This document shows, piece after piece, positions 34,003 through 45,557 of a stretch of DNA of 64,000 nucleotides. The DNA is from Candidatus Nitrosymbiomonas proteolyticus (GTDB lineage: Bacteria; Armatimonadota; Fimbriimonadia; Fimbriimonadales; Fimbriimonadaceae). The notes beneath the pieces are model-generated. The model was not told the DNA's origin. It ran no database searches and was given only the letters and a program-made list of their open reading frames with translations. Position 1 is the stretch's first letter. Every line of letters begins with the position of its first letter. The position numbers and the translations under genes are program-made. The stretch is from contig AP021858.1 of NCBI GenBank assembly GCA_017347465.1, positions 2,684,472 to 2,748,471 on the forward strand. The letters are read 5' to 3'.

Positions 34003-34719
34003 TTGAAGAGAAGCACTCTAGTTTTGTGTCTGGCCGCCAGTTCAATGGCTATGGCAGACGTCGTGCCCAACCATTTGGCCGCTGTGGAAGGCGACGGCGC
34101 GTTCGCGTTGACGTCCGCTTCAACGAACCGCAAGTACCAGATGACGATTGCCGCAAGCCAAATGGCAACGATGTCGGGCAAGTTTTTGACGGGCATGAGG
34201 TTTCGCCTAAACGGAACCGCAACCGCCAACTGGCCGTCCGTCGACACTTCGTACTCGTACTGGGAGGTTTACATTGGGGCTGGCGTCGCTCCCGGAGCTA
34301 TGGGCAGCACGTTTGCCACCAACTTCTTGGGGACACCGACGCAGGTCCGTTCGGGAGGCCATACGTTCTTTGCAGGTGCGTTCACTGCCGGGTCGTCACC
34401 GAACGCCTTTGGCCAGGCACTGGTGTTCGACTCAAACTACCTCTACACGGGCGGCGATCTCGCGGTCGAAATGAGGTTTTCCACTCAGTCGGGAGCGACC
34501 AACCAACCGTCGTTCGACGCGGTCGCTGCTAGTGGTGGTCCTGCGAACGGATGGGGAGTCGATTTCTCGGCGCGGTGGACATCGAATCCGACGAGCGCGA
34601 CCGGGAGCAACGCTAACTTCCTCGTGACCGACTTCATGGCCACCGCCGTACCTGAGCCAGCGACGATGATCGCCCTTGGTCTCGGCGTGGCCGCCCTAGC
34701 CCGCGGGCGACGCAAGTAG
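34003..34719 (+). CDS. PEP-CTERM sorted secreted protein (unknown function)
   Basis: A 238-residue exported protein: signal MKRSTLVLCLAASSMAMADV, a body beginning VPNHLAAVEGDGAFALTSAS and rich in Ser, Thr and aromatic residues, and the C-terminal signal AVPEPATMIALGLGVAALAR then GRRK. The start is TTG 34003, eight bases after the run GAGGAGGAGG; the frame extends to 33850 without a better start. The opening VPNHLAAVEGDG... pattern with later YLYTGGDLAVEMR is seen in several secreted proteins of these bacteria, of unknown role. Confidence 0.78.
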   Translation: MKRSTLVLCLAASSMAMADVVPNHLAAVEGDGAFALTSASTNRKYQMTIAASQMATMSGKFLTGMRFRLNGTATANWPSVDTSYSYWEVYIGAGVAPGAMGSTFATNFLGTPTQVRSGGHTFFAGAFTAGSSPNAFGQALVFDSNYLYTGGDLAVEMRFSTQSGATNQPSFDAVAASGGPANGWGVDFSARWTSNPTSATGSNANFLVTDFMATAVPEPATMIALGLGVAALARGRRK

Positions 34720-34765
34720 GCTCGCGTCCCTCTCGGGCTATGAGCCAGGGGGCGACAACGAAGAA

Positions 34766-34794
34766 TCGGGCACTTCTCACTCAGAAGTGCCCGA
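34766..34794. terminator. Strong bidirectional hairpin terminator
   Basis: TCGGGCACTTCT (34766-34777) pairs perfectly with AGAAGTGCCCGA (34783-34794) around a five-base loop, between the convergent PEP-CTERM and tricorn-like protease genes. Confidence 0.75.
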
Positions 34795-34820
34795 ATCGCT
34801 TAGAGAATTGCCGATCGCCC

Positions 34821-37800
34821 CTACTTTCCCACCTGCCGAAGCAGCGTTTCAATCGCACGTTCGAGCTGGGGGTCTTTGCCCGCAAAGAACTCCTCGGGGG
34901 TGATGTCCACCTTCTGATCCGGTTGCTGGCCCATATTTTCGAGCGGGGAGCCGTCGATCCGGTACACGCCCGATCCGGGCATCCTTGCGCTGGTTCCGTC
35001 CACGAGCCTAAAGCCGCCCGTCCAAATCACGTAACCGGGAGTCGGCATCCCCACGAGCGTCGCCAATCCCCGTTGCCTCATCGCGTAGGGGAACATCTCG
35101 GCGTTCGAGAAGCTAGTCTCGGCGTGCATTACCACGGTCGGCTTGGCCCACGTTTGGCCTGGCGAAAGCAGGGGGTCCTCGTCGCGGGGGACGTAGTAGC
35201 TATGCGGCTTGCGCTCGATGATGTCGATCAGCCGGTCGCTGATGTTGCCGCCCCCGTTGTTGCGAACGTCGATGACCACGCCCTGTTTCCCCGAGACGAC
35301 CTGCCAGAACTCTCGCTGGAACTGGTCGAAGTTGCCCCCGCCCATCCCCGCGATGTGAACGTACGTTAGCTTCCCTCCGGACTTCTCCTCAACGTACTTT
35401 CGCCGCCACTCCAATAGGTTGCGGCGGACGATCCCCGAGTACGCCCCGCCGGAAAGGGCCCTGTACTTGACCGTTCGCGCGCCGGTCTTGTCGGGCACGG
35501 AGTTCACGAGTAGCGTGAGATCGCGGCCCGTCTGACCGTTGAGGACATCGCGGAAGAGCGCTTCGTCGGCGCGGACGTCGAAGCCGTTGATCTGAAGAAC
35601 GTACTCCCCAGGCCGGATGCGCGTCTGCTCGAAGCTCCCCGGCGCGCCCTCGGGAACCTCCTTCACCTTGAGCCCAGCCCCACCCCACGAAGTGTCGATC
35701 GTGAAGCCGGGGTGAGCGGTCGATTCGCCGCCCGGGTTGCCCGGCGCAGCGCCCGCTTCGGTGTGGCTGGCTTCAAGTTCGCCGACCAGCATGTTGAGAA
35801 GCGTCGCCATCTCGTTCCGATGCCGAACCGAATCAAGCAGAGGCTCGTACCGCTTCTTCGTTGCGGCCCAATCCCGCCCGTGGAAGTTGCCGTCGTAGAA
35901 GCTGCGGTTGTATTCACGCCAGAACTGGTCGAATGCCGCCTTGCGCTCGAGCCTCGTGTCGCGCGTCCAATCGCTTCGGAAGCTGACCGAGGTCAGCGGG
36001 AAGTTGGGCTTCTTCACCTCGACGAGGTGCATCCCGCCGTCTTTCACGAAATACGCCTGAGAAAGGTCTTCGCTGAATCCCCACGCGCCGATGCCGCCGC
36101 CCGACGTGATCCTCCGCGCGCCTTGGCCGTCGTAGCCCGCCTTCCAGAGGTCGCCCGCGCTGCGGAAGTAGATCTCACCCTTCTCAGGCTCGGAGAAAAC
36201 CGCCCCTTGCACGTCCTGTGAAAGGAACCTCCGAACCCGGTTCTGGATGTCGGTGAAGTCGATCTCGACCTTCACGGCCCCTTCGGGCTTCTCGAACTTG
36301 AGCGTCAGGTCTTCTTCGCGGGCCTGCTCCTTTTGCAGAGGGACGAGGTAAACAGCCGACGAACCCGCCCGATTCGAGTTGAAGTAAAGGTACTTCCCAT
36401 CCGAAGACCATGCAGGACTGTAATTGCCAGAGTTCTCCTGGGTAACGTTGTAGCCCCGCTTCGATGTCGTGTCATAAACCCAGACGTTCGAGCCCGACTC
36501 CCAATAGTAGTATCCGCTTTCGTTGAGCCGGTCTATGTAGGCGATCCACCTTCCATCCGGGCTGAACGCGAACTCCCTAGGGCCGCTTCCAGGCATAGCC
36601 AACGCCAACTGGGGGGCACCCGAGCCGTCTACCGGAACGGTATACGCACCGCCTTGCCTCCCCGTCACCCAGAACGTGAGCGACTTCTTGTCGGGGTGCA
36701 TCCCCAGCGCGAAAACGTCGTTGTCGCCGGCGGTGATCCGCTGGACCTTCTTGTCCGCAAGGGTCATTCGGTAGAGGTTGCGGGCGCCCTCGCGATCGGA
36801 AACGAAGAAGATCGCGCTTCCATCGGGGGCATAGATCGGCGCTTCGTCGAGGCCCGGCCAGTCGGTCAACTGGGTCGCGTCGTTGGCGTTCGGGCCATCG
36901 CCCTTCTTGACCGGGACTTTCCAAAGCTCGCTCCGAACCGCAAACACCACCTCGTCGTTCTTCGGGCTCAGCGTGAACTCATCGACTCCAGAAGTCAGAA
37001 TCAGCCGCTCTTCGTTGGTGAACTTCTCGTCTTGGACAGCGACGATTTCCACCTTCTGAGGCTTACCCCCTACCGCCATCGAATAAACGCTCCCTTCGTA
37101 CTCAAAGGCGAGCAGGTTGGCCTTGGGCGCTACCGTCAAGAAACGTACGCCTCCCCCCACGAAGTCCGTAAGGCGACGGGCGTTCCCTCGGGAGTCCAGT
37201 TGAACCACGTTGGGCGTCCGAGCTACCGAATCGACGTTCTTGGGGATCGGTTTGCCTACGTAGCTGCTGCTGGGCGTCTTTTCGCCCACAGTCACGCAGA
37301 GGGCCGTTCCGGAATCGAAACCTGCGTTGAGCCACAGGTGCTGAAATCCGTTGCTTCGGACCTTGGCGCGTGAGCCCGTGGCGGGGTCGAACCTCCACAC
37401 CTGCGCGGCGGCTGAACCCTCATACCGGGGCCTTGTCCAAGGGAACCCGAACCGGTTGTACAGGATCGACTTCCCGTCGGCGGCGTACTTAGGGTCGCGA
37501 ACCGTCATCATGTCGGTGAAGAGCGATTGAAACCGCAGCGTCCGAACGTCGAGTTCGAACACTCCGTTGTAGGCGTCGTCCCGGGAGCTGCGAAACAGGA
37601 TCTTGCTGCCATCGGGCGACCAATCGCTCGGCGATTCGCTCCCTCCGAACCAGGTGAGACGCTGCGTTTGGCCCCCATCGGCAGGAACGGCCATGATGGA
37701 GTTCCCTCCATACCGATTGCTCGCATACGCGATCCACTTCCCGTCCGGAGACCACACCGGGCTATCTTCCATTTCGATGTGGTTGGTGACAGGCGTCGCC

Positions 37801-37988
37801 TTCCCCCCCGAACTGGGCACAACCCAAATGTCGCCGCGATAGACGAAGGCGAGCCGTTTCCCGTCGGGTGAGAGCGCCAGCGACCTCGCGCCTACGATGG
37901 GTTGGGGGCCGGTGCTCGTCAACTGAGCGAAAGGAAGGGTCGCACAAAGCGCAAGCGCAGCGACCGAAAGTGCGCGGAGCCTTACCAT
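34821..37988 (-). CDS. Tricorn-like S41 protease with beta-propeller and PDZ domains
   Basis: Large exported peptidase of the tricorn type. Signal peptide MVRLRALSVAALALCATLPF. Propeller repeats of the WD40-like PD40 kind (LALSPDGKRLAF, PVWSPDGKWIAYASNRYGGN, FSPDGRWIAYIDR, PAWSSDGKYLYFNSNR) fill residues 30-640. A PDZ domain (GGAGLKVKEVPEGAPGSFEQ) follows near 780. The S41 catalytic core has VVIDVRNNGGGN and the nucleophile Ser in AETSFSNAEMFPYAMRQRG. ATG 37988, with AAGGGGG before it, opens the signal peptide; the frame is open to 38726 but only antisense to nothing homologous. 1055 residues, about the size of archaeal tricorn. Confidence 0.88.
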   Translation of the reverse strand: MVRLRALSVAALALCATLPFAQLTSTGPQPIVGARSLALSPDGKRLAFVYRGDIWVVPSSGGKATPVTNHIEMEDSPVWSPDGKWIAYASNRYGGNSIMAVPADGGQTQRLTWFGGSESPSDWSPDGSKILFRSSRDDAYNGVFELDVRTLRFQSLFTDMMTVRDPKYAADGKSILYNRFGFPWTRPRYEGSAAAQVWRFDPATGSRAKVRSNGFQHLWLNAGFDSGTALCVTVGEKTPSSSYVGKPIPKNVDSVARTPNVVQLDSRGNARRLTDFVGGGVRFLTVAPKANLLAFEYEGSVYSMAVGGKPQKVEIVAVQDEKFTNEERLILTSGVDEFTLSPKNDEVVFAVRSELWKVPVKKGDGPNANDATQLTDWPGLDEAPIYAPDGSAIFFVSDREGARNLYRMTLADKKVQRITAGDNDVFALGMHPDKKSLTFWVTGRQGGAYTVPVDGSGAPQLALAMPGSGPREFAFSPDGRWIAYIDRLNESGYYYWESGSNVWVYDTTSKRGYNVTQENSGNYSPAWSSDGKYLYFNSNRAGSSAVYLVPLQKEQAREEDLTLKFEKPEGAVKVEIDFTDIQNRVRRFLSQDVQGAVFSEPEKGEIYFRSAGDLWKAGYDGQGARRITSGGGIGAWGFSEDLSQAYFVKDGGMHLVEVKKPNFPLTSVSFRSDWTRDTRLERKAAFDQFWREYNRSFYDGNFHGRDWAATKKRYEPLLDSVRHRNEMATLLNMLVGELEASHTEAGAAPGNPGGESTAHPGFTIDTSWGGAGLKVKEVPEGAPGSFEQTRIRPGEYVLQINGFDVRADEALFRDVLNGQTGRDLTLLVNSVPDKTGARTVKYRALSGGAYSGIVRRNLLEWRRKYVEEKSGGKLTYVHIAGMGGGNFDQFQREFWQVVSGKQGVVIDVRNNGGGNISDRLIDIIERKPHSYYVPRDEDPLLSPGQTWAKPTVVMHAETSFSNAEMFPYAMRQRGLATLVGMPTPGYVIWTGGFRLVDGTSARMPGSGVYRIDGSPLENMGQQPDQKVDITPEEFFAGKDPQLERAIETLLRQVGK

Positions 37989-38029
37989 GCCCCCTTTTAC
38001 CCCACGCGCTGCCGGAATTCGCAGGCAGA

Positions 38030-39397
38030 CTACTCGGCCGGACGCTGAAGTTTCTGAACCAGCCAGTACACCGGTACTCCCAATGCGGCGATTCCGAGGA
38101 CGGCGAGCGTGCCCTTTTGGCTTTCGGGTTCGGCGAGAGAGTTGTAGAGGATCGCGCACGAGCCCAACACGAACAGCAACGGGGTCAGCGGGTAGAGAGG
38201 CAGCCGAAAACTTGGCGAGTACCCCTCCTTCTTCCTCAAGAGGAACACCGACCCGACCGCCATCATGTAGAACGGCACGAGGGCGATAACGGCGATGTCG
38301 GCCAGGTCCTCGAACTTGTAGTTGAGGACGAAACCAACACCGAGCAGCGTGGTCAGAAGGATCGAAGCGGAAGGCGTATGGAATCGGGAACTGACTCCCG
38401 CCAGCGCGCGAGGAAGCAGGCGATCCTTGGCCATCGCATAGAAGATTCGAGGCGACGTGAACATCGATCCGTTCAAGGTCCCAAAGGTTGAGACCATCAC
38501 CGTCGCCGAGACGAGAATCACCCCCCAATGCCCCACCAAGGCGTTCGCGACATCGGCGGCGATGAGGTCGGACTGGGCGATTTCTTGAACCGAAAACACG
38601 CTCAAATAGCCTACGTTCGCCAGCAAGTAGACCGTGATGATCGCCAGGTTGCCGAGGATGAAAGCGCGTGGAACGTTGCGCGCGGGCCTGTCGAGTTCCC
38701 CTGACACATAGCTGAGATCGGCCCATCCATCATACGCCCACAGGACCTTGATGACGGCGAGGCCGATAGCGGCGGCGATCAGGCTCTCGGGCGGTGCGGC
38801 GGGCGTGAAATGCCCTCCGGTTCCGGGCAGTCCCAGCAGGAACGCCAAGGCGACGACAAACAAGAGCCCAGAGACCTTGCCGATTGTCGTCAGATTCTGG
38901 GTGGCCGAGCCCCACCGCACCCCCAGGTAGTTGATGCCGCCGACCACGAGGATGGCGACCGCGGCCAGAAGGTGAACCCGAAATTCGTTCGCGGGCGCTT
39001 TAGGGTCGTTGCCAAAGGCTCGGAAACTGTACTCGACGAACGCCGTCGCAACCGCTCCAAGGCTCGCCGCGCGAACCATCAGCAATTGGGTCCATCCGAA
39101 GCTGAACGCCGCAACCCGGCCATACGCCTCCCGCAGAAAAACGTAAATGCCGCCCGTCCGTGGGTAGGCGCTGGCGACCTCCGCCAGAGTCAGCGCGCCG
39201 CTCATGGCGAACAACCCGCCCAAAACCCATATCCCCAACATCGGCAGGGGACCCGGTACCAAGCGAGCGATCTCGGCGGGGGAACGGAAAATGCCCGAGC
39301 CGATCGTCGAGCCTACGATCAGCGCGATTGCGGTTCCGAGACCGATGGCGCGTTCGAGGCCGGGGCCGCCTTTGGGTTCGGCGGACGAGTCCGTCAT
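38030..39397 (-). CDS. APC-family amino acid permease
   Basis: A 12-segment membrane transporter. The N-terminal LERAIGLGTAIALIVGSTIGSGIF (residues 14-37) contains the GSxIGSGIF substrate-binding helix break, followed by GALTLAEVASAYPRTGGIYVFLREAYG (about 67-93), both signatures of the amino acid-polyamine-organocation family, LAT-like branch. WAYDGWADLSYVSGELDRPARNVPRA is also typical. It lies between prmA (19 bases) and the tricorn-like protease (41 bases) on the same strand, suggesting a joint transcript for peptide and amino acid use, which is inference. Confidence 0.9.
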   Translation of the reverse strand: MTDSSAEPKGGPGLERAIGLGTAIALIVGSTIGSGIFRSPAEIARLVPGPLPMLGIWVLGGLFAMSGALTLAEVASAYPRTGGIYVFLREAYGRVAAFSFGWTQLLMVRAASLGAVATAFVEYSFRAFGNDPKAPANEFRVHLLAAVAILVVGGINYLGVRWGSATQNLTTIGKVSGLLFVVALAFLLGLPGTGGHFTPAAPPESLIAAAIGLAVIKVLWAYDGWADLSYVSGELDRPARNVPRAFILGNLAIITVYLLANVGYLSVFSVQEIAQSDLIAADVANALVGHWGVILVSATVMVSTFGTLNGSMFTSPRIFYAMAKDRLLPRALAGVSSRFHTPSASILLTTLLGVGFVLNYKFEDLADIAVIALVPFYMMAVGSVFLLRKKEGYSPSFRLPLYPLTPLLFVLGSCAILYNSLAEPESQKGTLAVLGIAALGVPVYWLVQKLQRPAE

Positions 39398-39416
39398 TTG
39401 CTCCTCGCCTCGCGGT

Positions 39417-41401
<1,985 letters not shown>

Positions 41402-41409
41402 CTACCGAA

Positions 41410-41937
41410 TCACTCTTCGGATTCGCTCTGATCCTCGAGCAATTCCTCTTCCGCGGCGGCCTCGGTGAGCGAGATCGTGTCGTCCTCCGACACCACGGTC
41501 TCGGTATCCTCCTCGACTTCCTCTTCGTCGCCATCGGAGACGAGGTCGGATAGGCTCATGGTTTCCTTTTCGACCACCTCTTCGGCTTCGGGCTCCTCTT
41601 CGCCGAGGAAGTCTGCCGGAAGATCGACGCCTTCATCGAGCGCGGGCAACAACATGCCGAACTCCGCGGAGAGAGTCGCTTGGTCCATCGACAACAGACC
41701 GGTGTCGGTCGCCACCTGCTCCTCCGTCATCGACAGCAGCGGCTTGATCTTCCCCGAAGCGATTTCGGCGAGCGCAATCGAAAGAGGGTGGTTCGATTCC
41801 GCGCTGACGAGAGCCATCGAGCCCTCGCGAATCTGCTTCGACCGCTTGGCCGCGAGGTTGCTCAAAACGAACTTGCCGTATTCTGTGTTGTTCAGAACAT
41901 CGGGAGACGGAAACATCGAATTGCTCATGCCATTCAC
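41410..41937 (-). CDS. rpoZ: RNA polymerase omega-subunit-like protein with acidic tail
   Basis: Residues 15-70 (YGKFVLSNLAAKRSKQIREG, then ALVSAESNHPLSIALAEIASGKI) match the omega/Rpb6 core that clamps the beta-prime subunit. Unlike the usual 70-100 residues, this protein has about 100 further residues dominated by Glu and Asp (LGEEEPEAEEVVEKE and EEEVEEDTETVVSEDDT). The start is ATG 41937 or 41928. The gene lies 29 bases before dnaJ on the same strand. Family assignment is likely; the tail is an oddity whose role is unknown. Confidence 0.72.
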   Translation of the reverse strand: MNGMSNSMFPSPDVLNNTEYGKFVLSNLAAKRSKQIREGSMALVSAESNHPLSIALAEIASGKIKPLLSMTEEQVATDTGLLSMDQATLSAEFGMLLPALDEGVDLPADFLGEEEPEAEEVVEKETMSLSDLVSDGDEEEVEEDTETVVSEDDTISLTEAAAEEELLEDQSESEE

Positions 41938-42000
41938 AAACGAACCCTGATTTTACCCCCAAGCGGCGGGCCGCCTGAATCTGCTACAACTGCTTTCGGA

Positions 42001-43182
42001 ATGGATTCCCCTGAATCTCTCGGTATCGACACGGTTCTCCAACACTACGCCGAGGAAGGCCAGCCTTTTGGAGCCGTCGTCCCGCCCATTTACCAAAGCT
42101 CGCTTTTCAGTTTCGAGGATATTGACGACTTCGCCGCGGCGCTCTCCGAATCGCCGCCCGGTCCGCCGTTCTTTTACAGCAGGATCGGCAATCCGACCGT
42201 AGACATCGTCGAACGCAAGATCGCGAAGCTGGAGGGCGCGGAGGCGTGCAAGCTGATCGGAACCGGAATGGGCGCGATCACGATGGCGATCTTCAGCGTC
42301 GTAAAATCCGGTTCGCACTGTGTCGTCGTCGACACGTGCTACAAGCCCGTCCGGCAACTCTTCGAGACCATGCTCGCTCGGCTCGGGGTCACCGCCACCT
42401 TCGTCGACGGTCGCTGCCCGGAGACGGTTTTTGAAGCGGTGCGGCCCGAAACTGACCTTATCTACCTCGAGTCCCCGAGCAGCATCCTCTTCCGTCTTCA
42501 GTCCATCGAAGCCATCACGGCCTTTGCAAGGCAGCGCGGCATCGTTACCGTCATCGACAACACCTATTCGACGCCCCTTTACCAAAGCCCGCTCGCAATG
42601 GGGGTCGATATCCTCGTCCACAGCGCCACGAAGTACTTGGCCGGGCACAGCGACGTCACGGCCGGGGCCATTTGCACCTCAGCCGAGCGGGTCGCCGGGA
42701 TGCTCAAAGAGGAAGTCAACTTCCTCGGTTCGGCGATCGGGCCGTTCCCCGCTTGGCTCGTGCTCCGAGGACTTCGCACCCTATCTCTCCGGCTCCCTCG
42801 CCACGAGTCTACGGCGAACTCCGTGGTCGGCTGGCTCCAGGATCATCCCAGGGTGAAGGGAGTTAACCACACCTCCCTCGCCGATTTCGAGCAGCGCGAG
42901 CTTTTCCTCAAGCAAATGAAGGGGTCGGCCGGGCTATTCTCCTTTGAACTCAAGGATGGCTCCGAAGCCGCCGTCAGGAGCTTCGTTCGCGCGCTCAGGC
43001 TGTTCAAGCTCGGCGTGAGTTGGGGAGGATTCGAAAGCCTCGTCGTGCCTGTGCTAATGCACCCACTCGACTGGCCCGAACCCCGCTGGGTGATCCGGCT
43101 CTACTGTGGTCTGGAATCTCCCGACGACCTCATCCGGGACCTCGCGAGGGGCCTGGAGGCCGTTTCCAACGCTTCGGCCTGA
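42001..43182 (+). CDS. Cys/Met-metabolism PLP-dependent enzyme (cystathionine gamma-synthase/lyase family)
   Basis: Trans-sulfuration or sulfhydrylation enzyme using pyridoxal phosphate. FFYSRIGNPTVDIVERKIAKLEGAE (about 58-82) is the family's Y-x-R-x-x-NPT motif, VIDNTYSTPLYQSPL (about 185-199) holds the PLP Asp, and ILVHSATKYLAGHSDVTAGA (about 204-223) holds the PLP-binding Lys. 393 residues is the usual length. ATG 42001 opens the homologous region; the frame extends back into the antisense of the omega gene. Synthase and lyase cannot be told apart by eye. Confidence 0.88.
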   Translation: MDSPESLGIDTVLQHYAEEGQPFGAVVPPIYQSSLFSFEDIDDFAAALSESPPGPPFFYSRIGNPTVDIVERKIAKLEGAEACKLIGTGMGAITMAIFSVVKSGSHCVVVDTCYKPVRQLFETMLARLGVTATFVDGRCPETVFEAVRPETDLIYLESPSSILFRLQSIEAITAFARQRGIVTVIDNTYSTPLYQSPLAMGVDILVHSATKYLAGHSDVTAGAICTSAERVAGMLKEEVNFLGSAIGPFPAWLVLRGLRTLSLRLPRHESTANSVVGWLQDHPRVKGVNHTSLADFEQRELFLKQMKGSAGLFSFELKDGSEAAVRSFVRALRLFKLGVSWGGFESLVVPVLMHPLDWPEPRWVIRLYCGLESPDDLIRDLARGLEAVSNASA

Positions 43183-43258
43183 ACGAAATACCGGCAATTC
43201 GCAATGAGCCTCCTTTTGGCACTGCGCGTGCTAACTCGGCCCGGAGAGGTGAAATCTC

Positions 43259-44026
43259 ATGGCTTGGCCTTCCTTGAGAAGGCTAGGGATGGCCGCACTT
43301 GTCGTCGTCCCGACGGTGGCGCACGGAGAGCTCGTCGGGCATTGGACCTTCGATCAGCACGGAAACGACCTAACGGGTCACTTCGGGAACACGCAGTTCT
43401 TCAGCGGAGCGACGCTGGAAAACGGCGCGCTGGTCGTTTCGGCCGAGTTGGGCTCTTGGGCGAAGGCCGCGAGCTATTCCGGACCCGAGATCAATGAGAA
43501 GACGCTGATCGCTTGGCTCACATTGGACGAACTCGACGTTCGCGGCGGGGCCGCGCTCACGCTCGAACGGGACAGCGACAACGTCTTCGAAAACAGGTTC
43601 GACGGAATCGTTTATGGTGAGATCGAATCCCGCAAGTGGATGGCCGGCTCGGAGTTCTATAACCGCACTCAAGAGGTCCCCCAAGACGGCGAGCGGGAGT
43701 CCGCGACGGAAACGGTCGTGATGGCGATTCGGTACCGGGCCGACAACACGATCTCGGTGTTTCGGAACGGGAACCTCTACAGCGAGTACTCGAAGGGCCA
43801 GCTTCAATCGTTTGGCGACGAGCCCACCGCAGCCGTCTTTGGCAAGCGCCACACATGGCCGGGGCTTGCGATGCCCTATCTGTCGGCAAGGATCGACGAA
43901 GCCCGAATCTACAACGAGGCGCTCTCGGACCAGTTCATGGAAACGCTCACTCCTGTACCTGAGCCCATGACCGGACTGGGGCTGCTCGCCTCGCTGTTTG
44001 CGTTTCGCCGCCGCAAAGCCGACTAA
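43259..44026 (+). CDS. LamG/concanavalin-like PEP-CTERM secreted protein
   Basis: A 255-residue exported protein. Signal region ends near VPTVAHG-ELVGHWTFD, and the next 190 residues look like a LamG-type lectin sandwich: LVGHWTFDQHGNDLTGHFGN at the start, LIAWLTLDELDVRGG in the middle and ARIDEARIYNEALSDQF at the end are typical. The sorting signal VPEPMTGLGLLASLFAFRRRKAD closes it. GGAGAGGTGAAATCTC precedes the ATG. The ligand is unknown; such domains bind glycans. Confidence 0.82.
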   Translation: MAWPSLRRLGMAALVVVPTVAHGELVGHWTFDQHGNDLTGHFGNTQFFSGATLENGALVVSAELGSWAKAASYSGPEINEKTLIAWLTLDELDVRGGAALTLERDSDNVFENRFDGIVYGEIESRKWMAGSEFYNRTQEVPQDGERESATETVVMAIRYRADNTISVFRNGNLYSEYSKGQLQSFGDEPTAAVFGKRHTWPGLAMPYLSARIDEARIYNEALSDQFMETLTPVPEPMTGLGLLASLFAFRRRKAD

Positions 44027-44045
44027 CTTGCCTGCATCCAACCCA

Positions 44046-44082
44046 CAACGCTCCCCAAGACCTGCGTCCTTGGGGGGCGTTG
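44046..44082 (+). terminator. Hairpin terminator after the LamG gene
   Basis: CAACGCTCCCCAAG (44046-44059) pairs with CTTGGGGGGCGTTG (44069-44082) with one G-T wobble and a nine-base loop. No long T run follows. Confidence 0.5.
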
Positions 44083-44164
44083 GGGTGCCTTAGTGTCGGG
44101 CGTCAAGTACACTTTTCGCGCAACCTCAGACCCATTCCGCGCGATTGAGTTCCAGGACCCCGCG

Positions 44165-45472
44165 ATGACCGCAGTGCCGGAAGCCCACCCGAAGACCAAA
44201 CCCCTGCTCCAGCGCCCTGCAGTCATGCGCTTGCTGATCTTGGCGTTGCTGGCCGAGGTCGGCTACGCGGTCTTGAACATCTCCACGATGCCCGTCTACC
44301 TTCAGTTCGACCGCGGGTTCGGCGCTTCGGTAACGGGGCTCGTCGTGGCCGCGTTCCTCTTGAGCGAGGCCGTGTTCAAGAGTCCAATGGGCGCTCTTGC
44401 CGATCGGGTGGGGCGAAAAACCATGGTCGTGCTCGGCCCCAGCCTGACCATCTTCACGGCGCTTGCGACTTTGGTCGTGCCGTTCGATTGGGGCACGAAC
44501 GAGGTTCTCGCGTTGATCGGGCTACGACTGGTCGACGGGCTCGGCGCAGCGATGCTTTGGCCCGCCATGTTCGCCCTGATGAGCGACAGCGTCGAAGACC
44601 ATGAGCGGCAGCAAGCGATGTCGCTCCTTAATATGTGCTACCTGCTTGGGGTGGCCTTGGCTCTTCCGGTCGGTGGAATCGTCAACGACCTCTTCGGGAG
44701 GTTCTTGGCCGACTTCTCCGGGGCGAGGAGCCCCAGCCTTTACCTGGCGGCCCTCCTCTTCGCAGGGGTCAGCCTGACCGCCTTCCTGAGGATCGCCTCC
44801 GACCGCGAGCACCACAAAGCCCTCGCTACCGAAGAAGGCTCGAGCCTGCGCGAGCTCTGGATGGCGGCGCGAGGCATCCCCGAGTACCTTCTGCTGGCCG
44901 TCGTGACCTTCATGGGGATCGGCTTTCCCATGACGATTATCAAGGTGTTTGCCGAAGAGCAGTTTCGAATGAGCGAGTCGAAATTCGGCGCGCTGAGCTT
45001 CCCAGCGGTCGTTGCGATGGCCCTGCTCAGCGTCCCCATGGCCAAGATCGGCGAAAGGATGGGCCGCGCTCGTGCGGTTCACTACGGGCTGGGCCTATGT
45101 TCGCTCGGGCTTGCCCTCGTTGCGCTGGGCGCGTTCGTTCCGGCGCTTCGAGTGCCTTGGCCCTTCGCGGTCGGCGGCCTTTTCGTCGGGTTCGGATTCC
45201 TCCTTGCGATTCCTTCGTGGATGGCAAGCGTCAGCGACATCGACCCGCGCAAGCGAGGGGTCCACTTGGGGGCGATCATGACGGCGCAAGGGGTTGGAGC
45301 GATCTTGGGCGCACCCTTGGGCGCAGTAGCCTATGAGAAGCTCCAGCCTTTGGGCCGGATGTTGGGCTTGGGGGTCGATTTTGGAAGATACTCGCCGTTC
45401 GTGGGTTGCGCGGCCTGCGTCGCGATCGGCTGGGCGATCTCCGTGCGAATTCTCCGCGACCCCGCGGTGTAG
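44165..45472 (+). CDS. MFS transporter (drug/efflux type)
   Basis: A 12-segment carrier. MRLLILALLAEVGYAVLNIS starts the first helix, and the loop SPMGALADRVGRKTMVVLGPSLT (about 75-97) is the MFS A motif G-x-LaDrxGrK. GLRLVDGLGAAMLWPAMFAL fits helix 4. The second-half loop KIGERMGRARAVHYGLGL mirrors it. ATG 44165 with AGGA upstream is chosen; GTG 44093 is possible and would add 24 residues. Substrate not readable; similar proteins export small molecules. Confidence 0.82.
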   Translation: MTAVPEAHPKTKPLLQRPAVMRLLILALLAEVGYAVLNISTMPVYLQFDRGFGASVTGLVVAAFLLSEAVFKSPMGALADRVGRKTMVVLGPSLTIFTALATLVVPFDWGTNEVLALIGLRLVDGLGAAMLWPAMFALMSDSVEDHERQQAMSLLNMCYLLGVALALPVGGIVNDLFGRFLADFSGARSPSLYLAALLFAGVSLTAFLRIASDREHHKALATEEGSSLRELWMAARGIPEYLLLAVVTFMGIGFPMTIIKVFAEEQFRMSESKFGALSFPAVVAMALLSVPMAKIGERMGRARAVHYGLGLCSLGLALVALGAFVPALRVPWPFAVGGLFVGFGFLLAIPSWMASVSDIDPRKRGVHLGAIMTAQGVGAILGAPLGAVAYEKLQPLGRMLGLGVDFGRYSPFVGCAACVAIGWAISVRILRDPAV

Positions 45473-45491
45473 TTGCGCTCTTCAGGTAGGT

Positions 45492-45524
45492 CCGGACAGG
45501 CGGATGGTCGTGCCGTTTGTCCGG
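45492..45524 (+). repeat. Structured hairpin repeat, copy 1
   Basis: Arms CCGGACA (45492-45498) and TGTCCGG (45518-45524) enclose GGCGGATGGTCGTGCCGTT. A second direct copy starts 66 bases on, and an inverted, covarying copy lies at 45701. No protein-coding gene is convincing in this 371-base gap. Confidence 0.7.
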
Positions 45525-45557
45525 GTGGTTCTGTAGTACGTTCCCCGACAGGGTGCC

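Noticed and set aside
37989-38726. N-terminal extension of the tricorn-like protease to 1301 residues
   Set aside because: The added codons are antisense to the APC permease, and the signal peptide begins at 37988.
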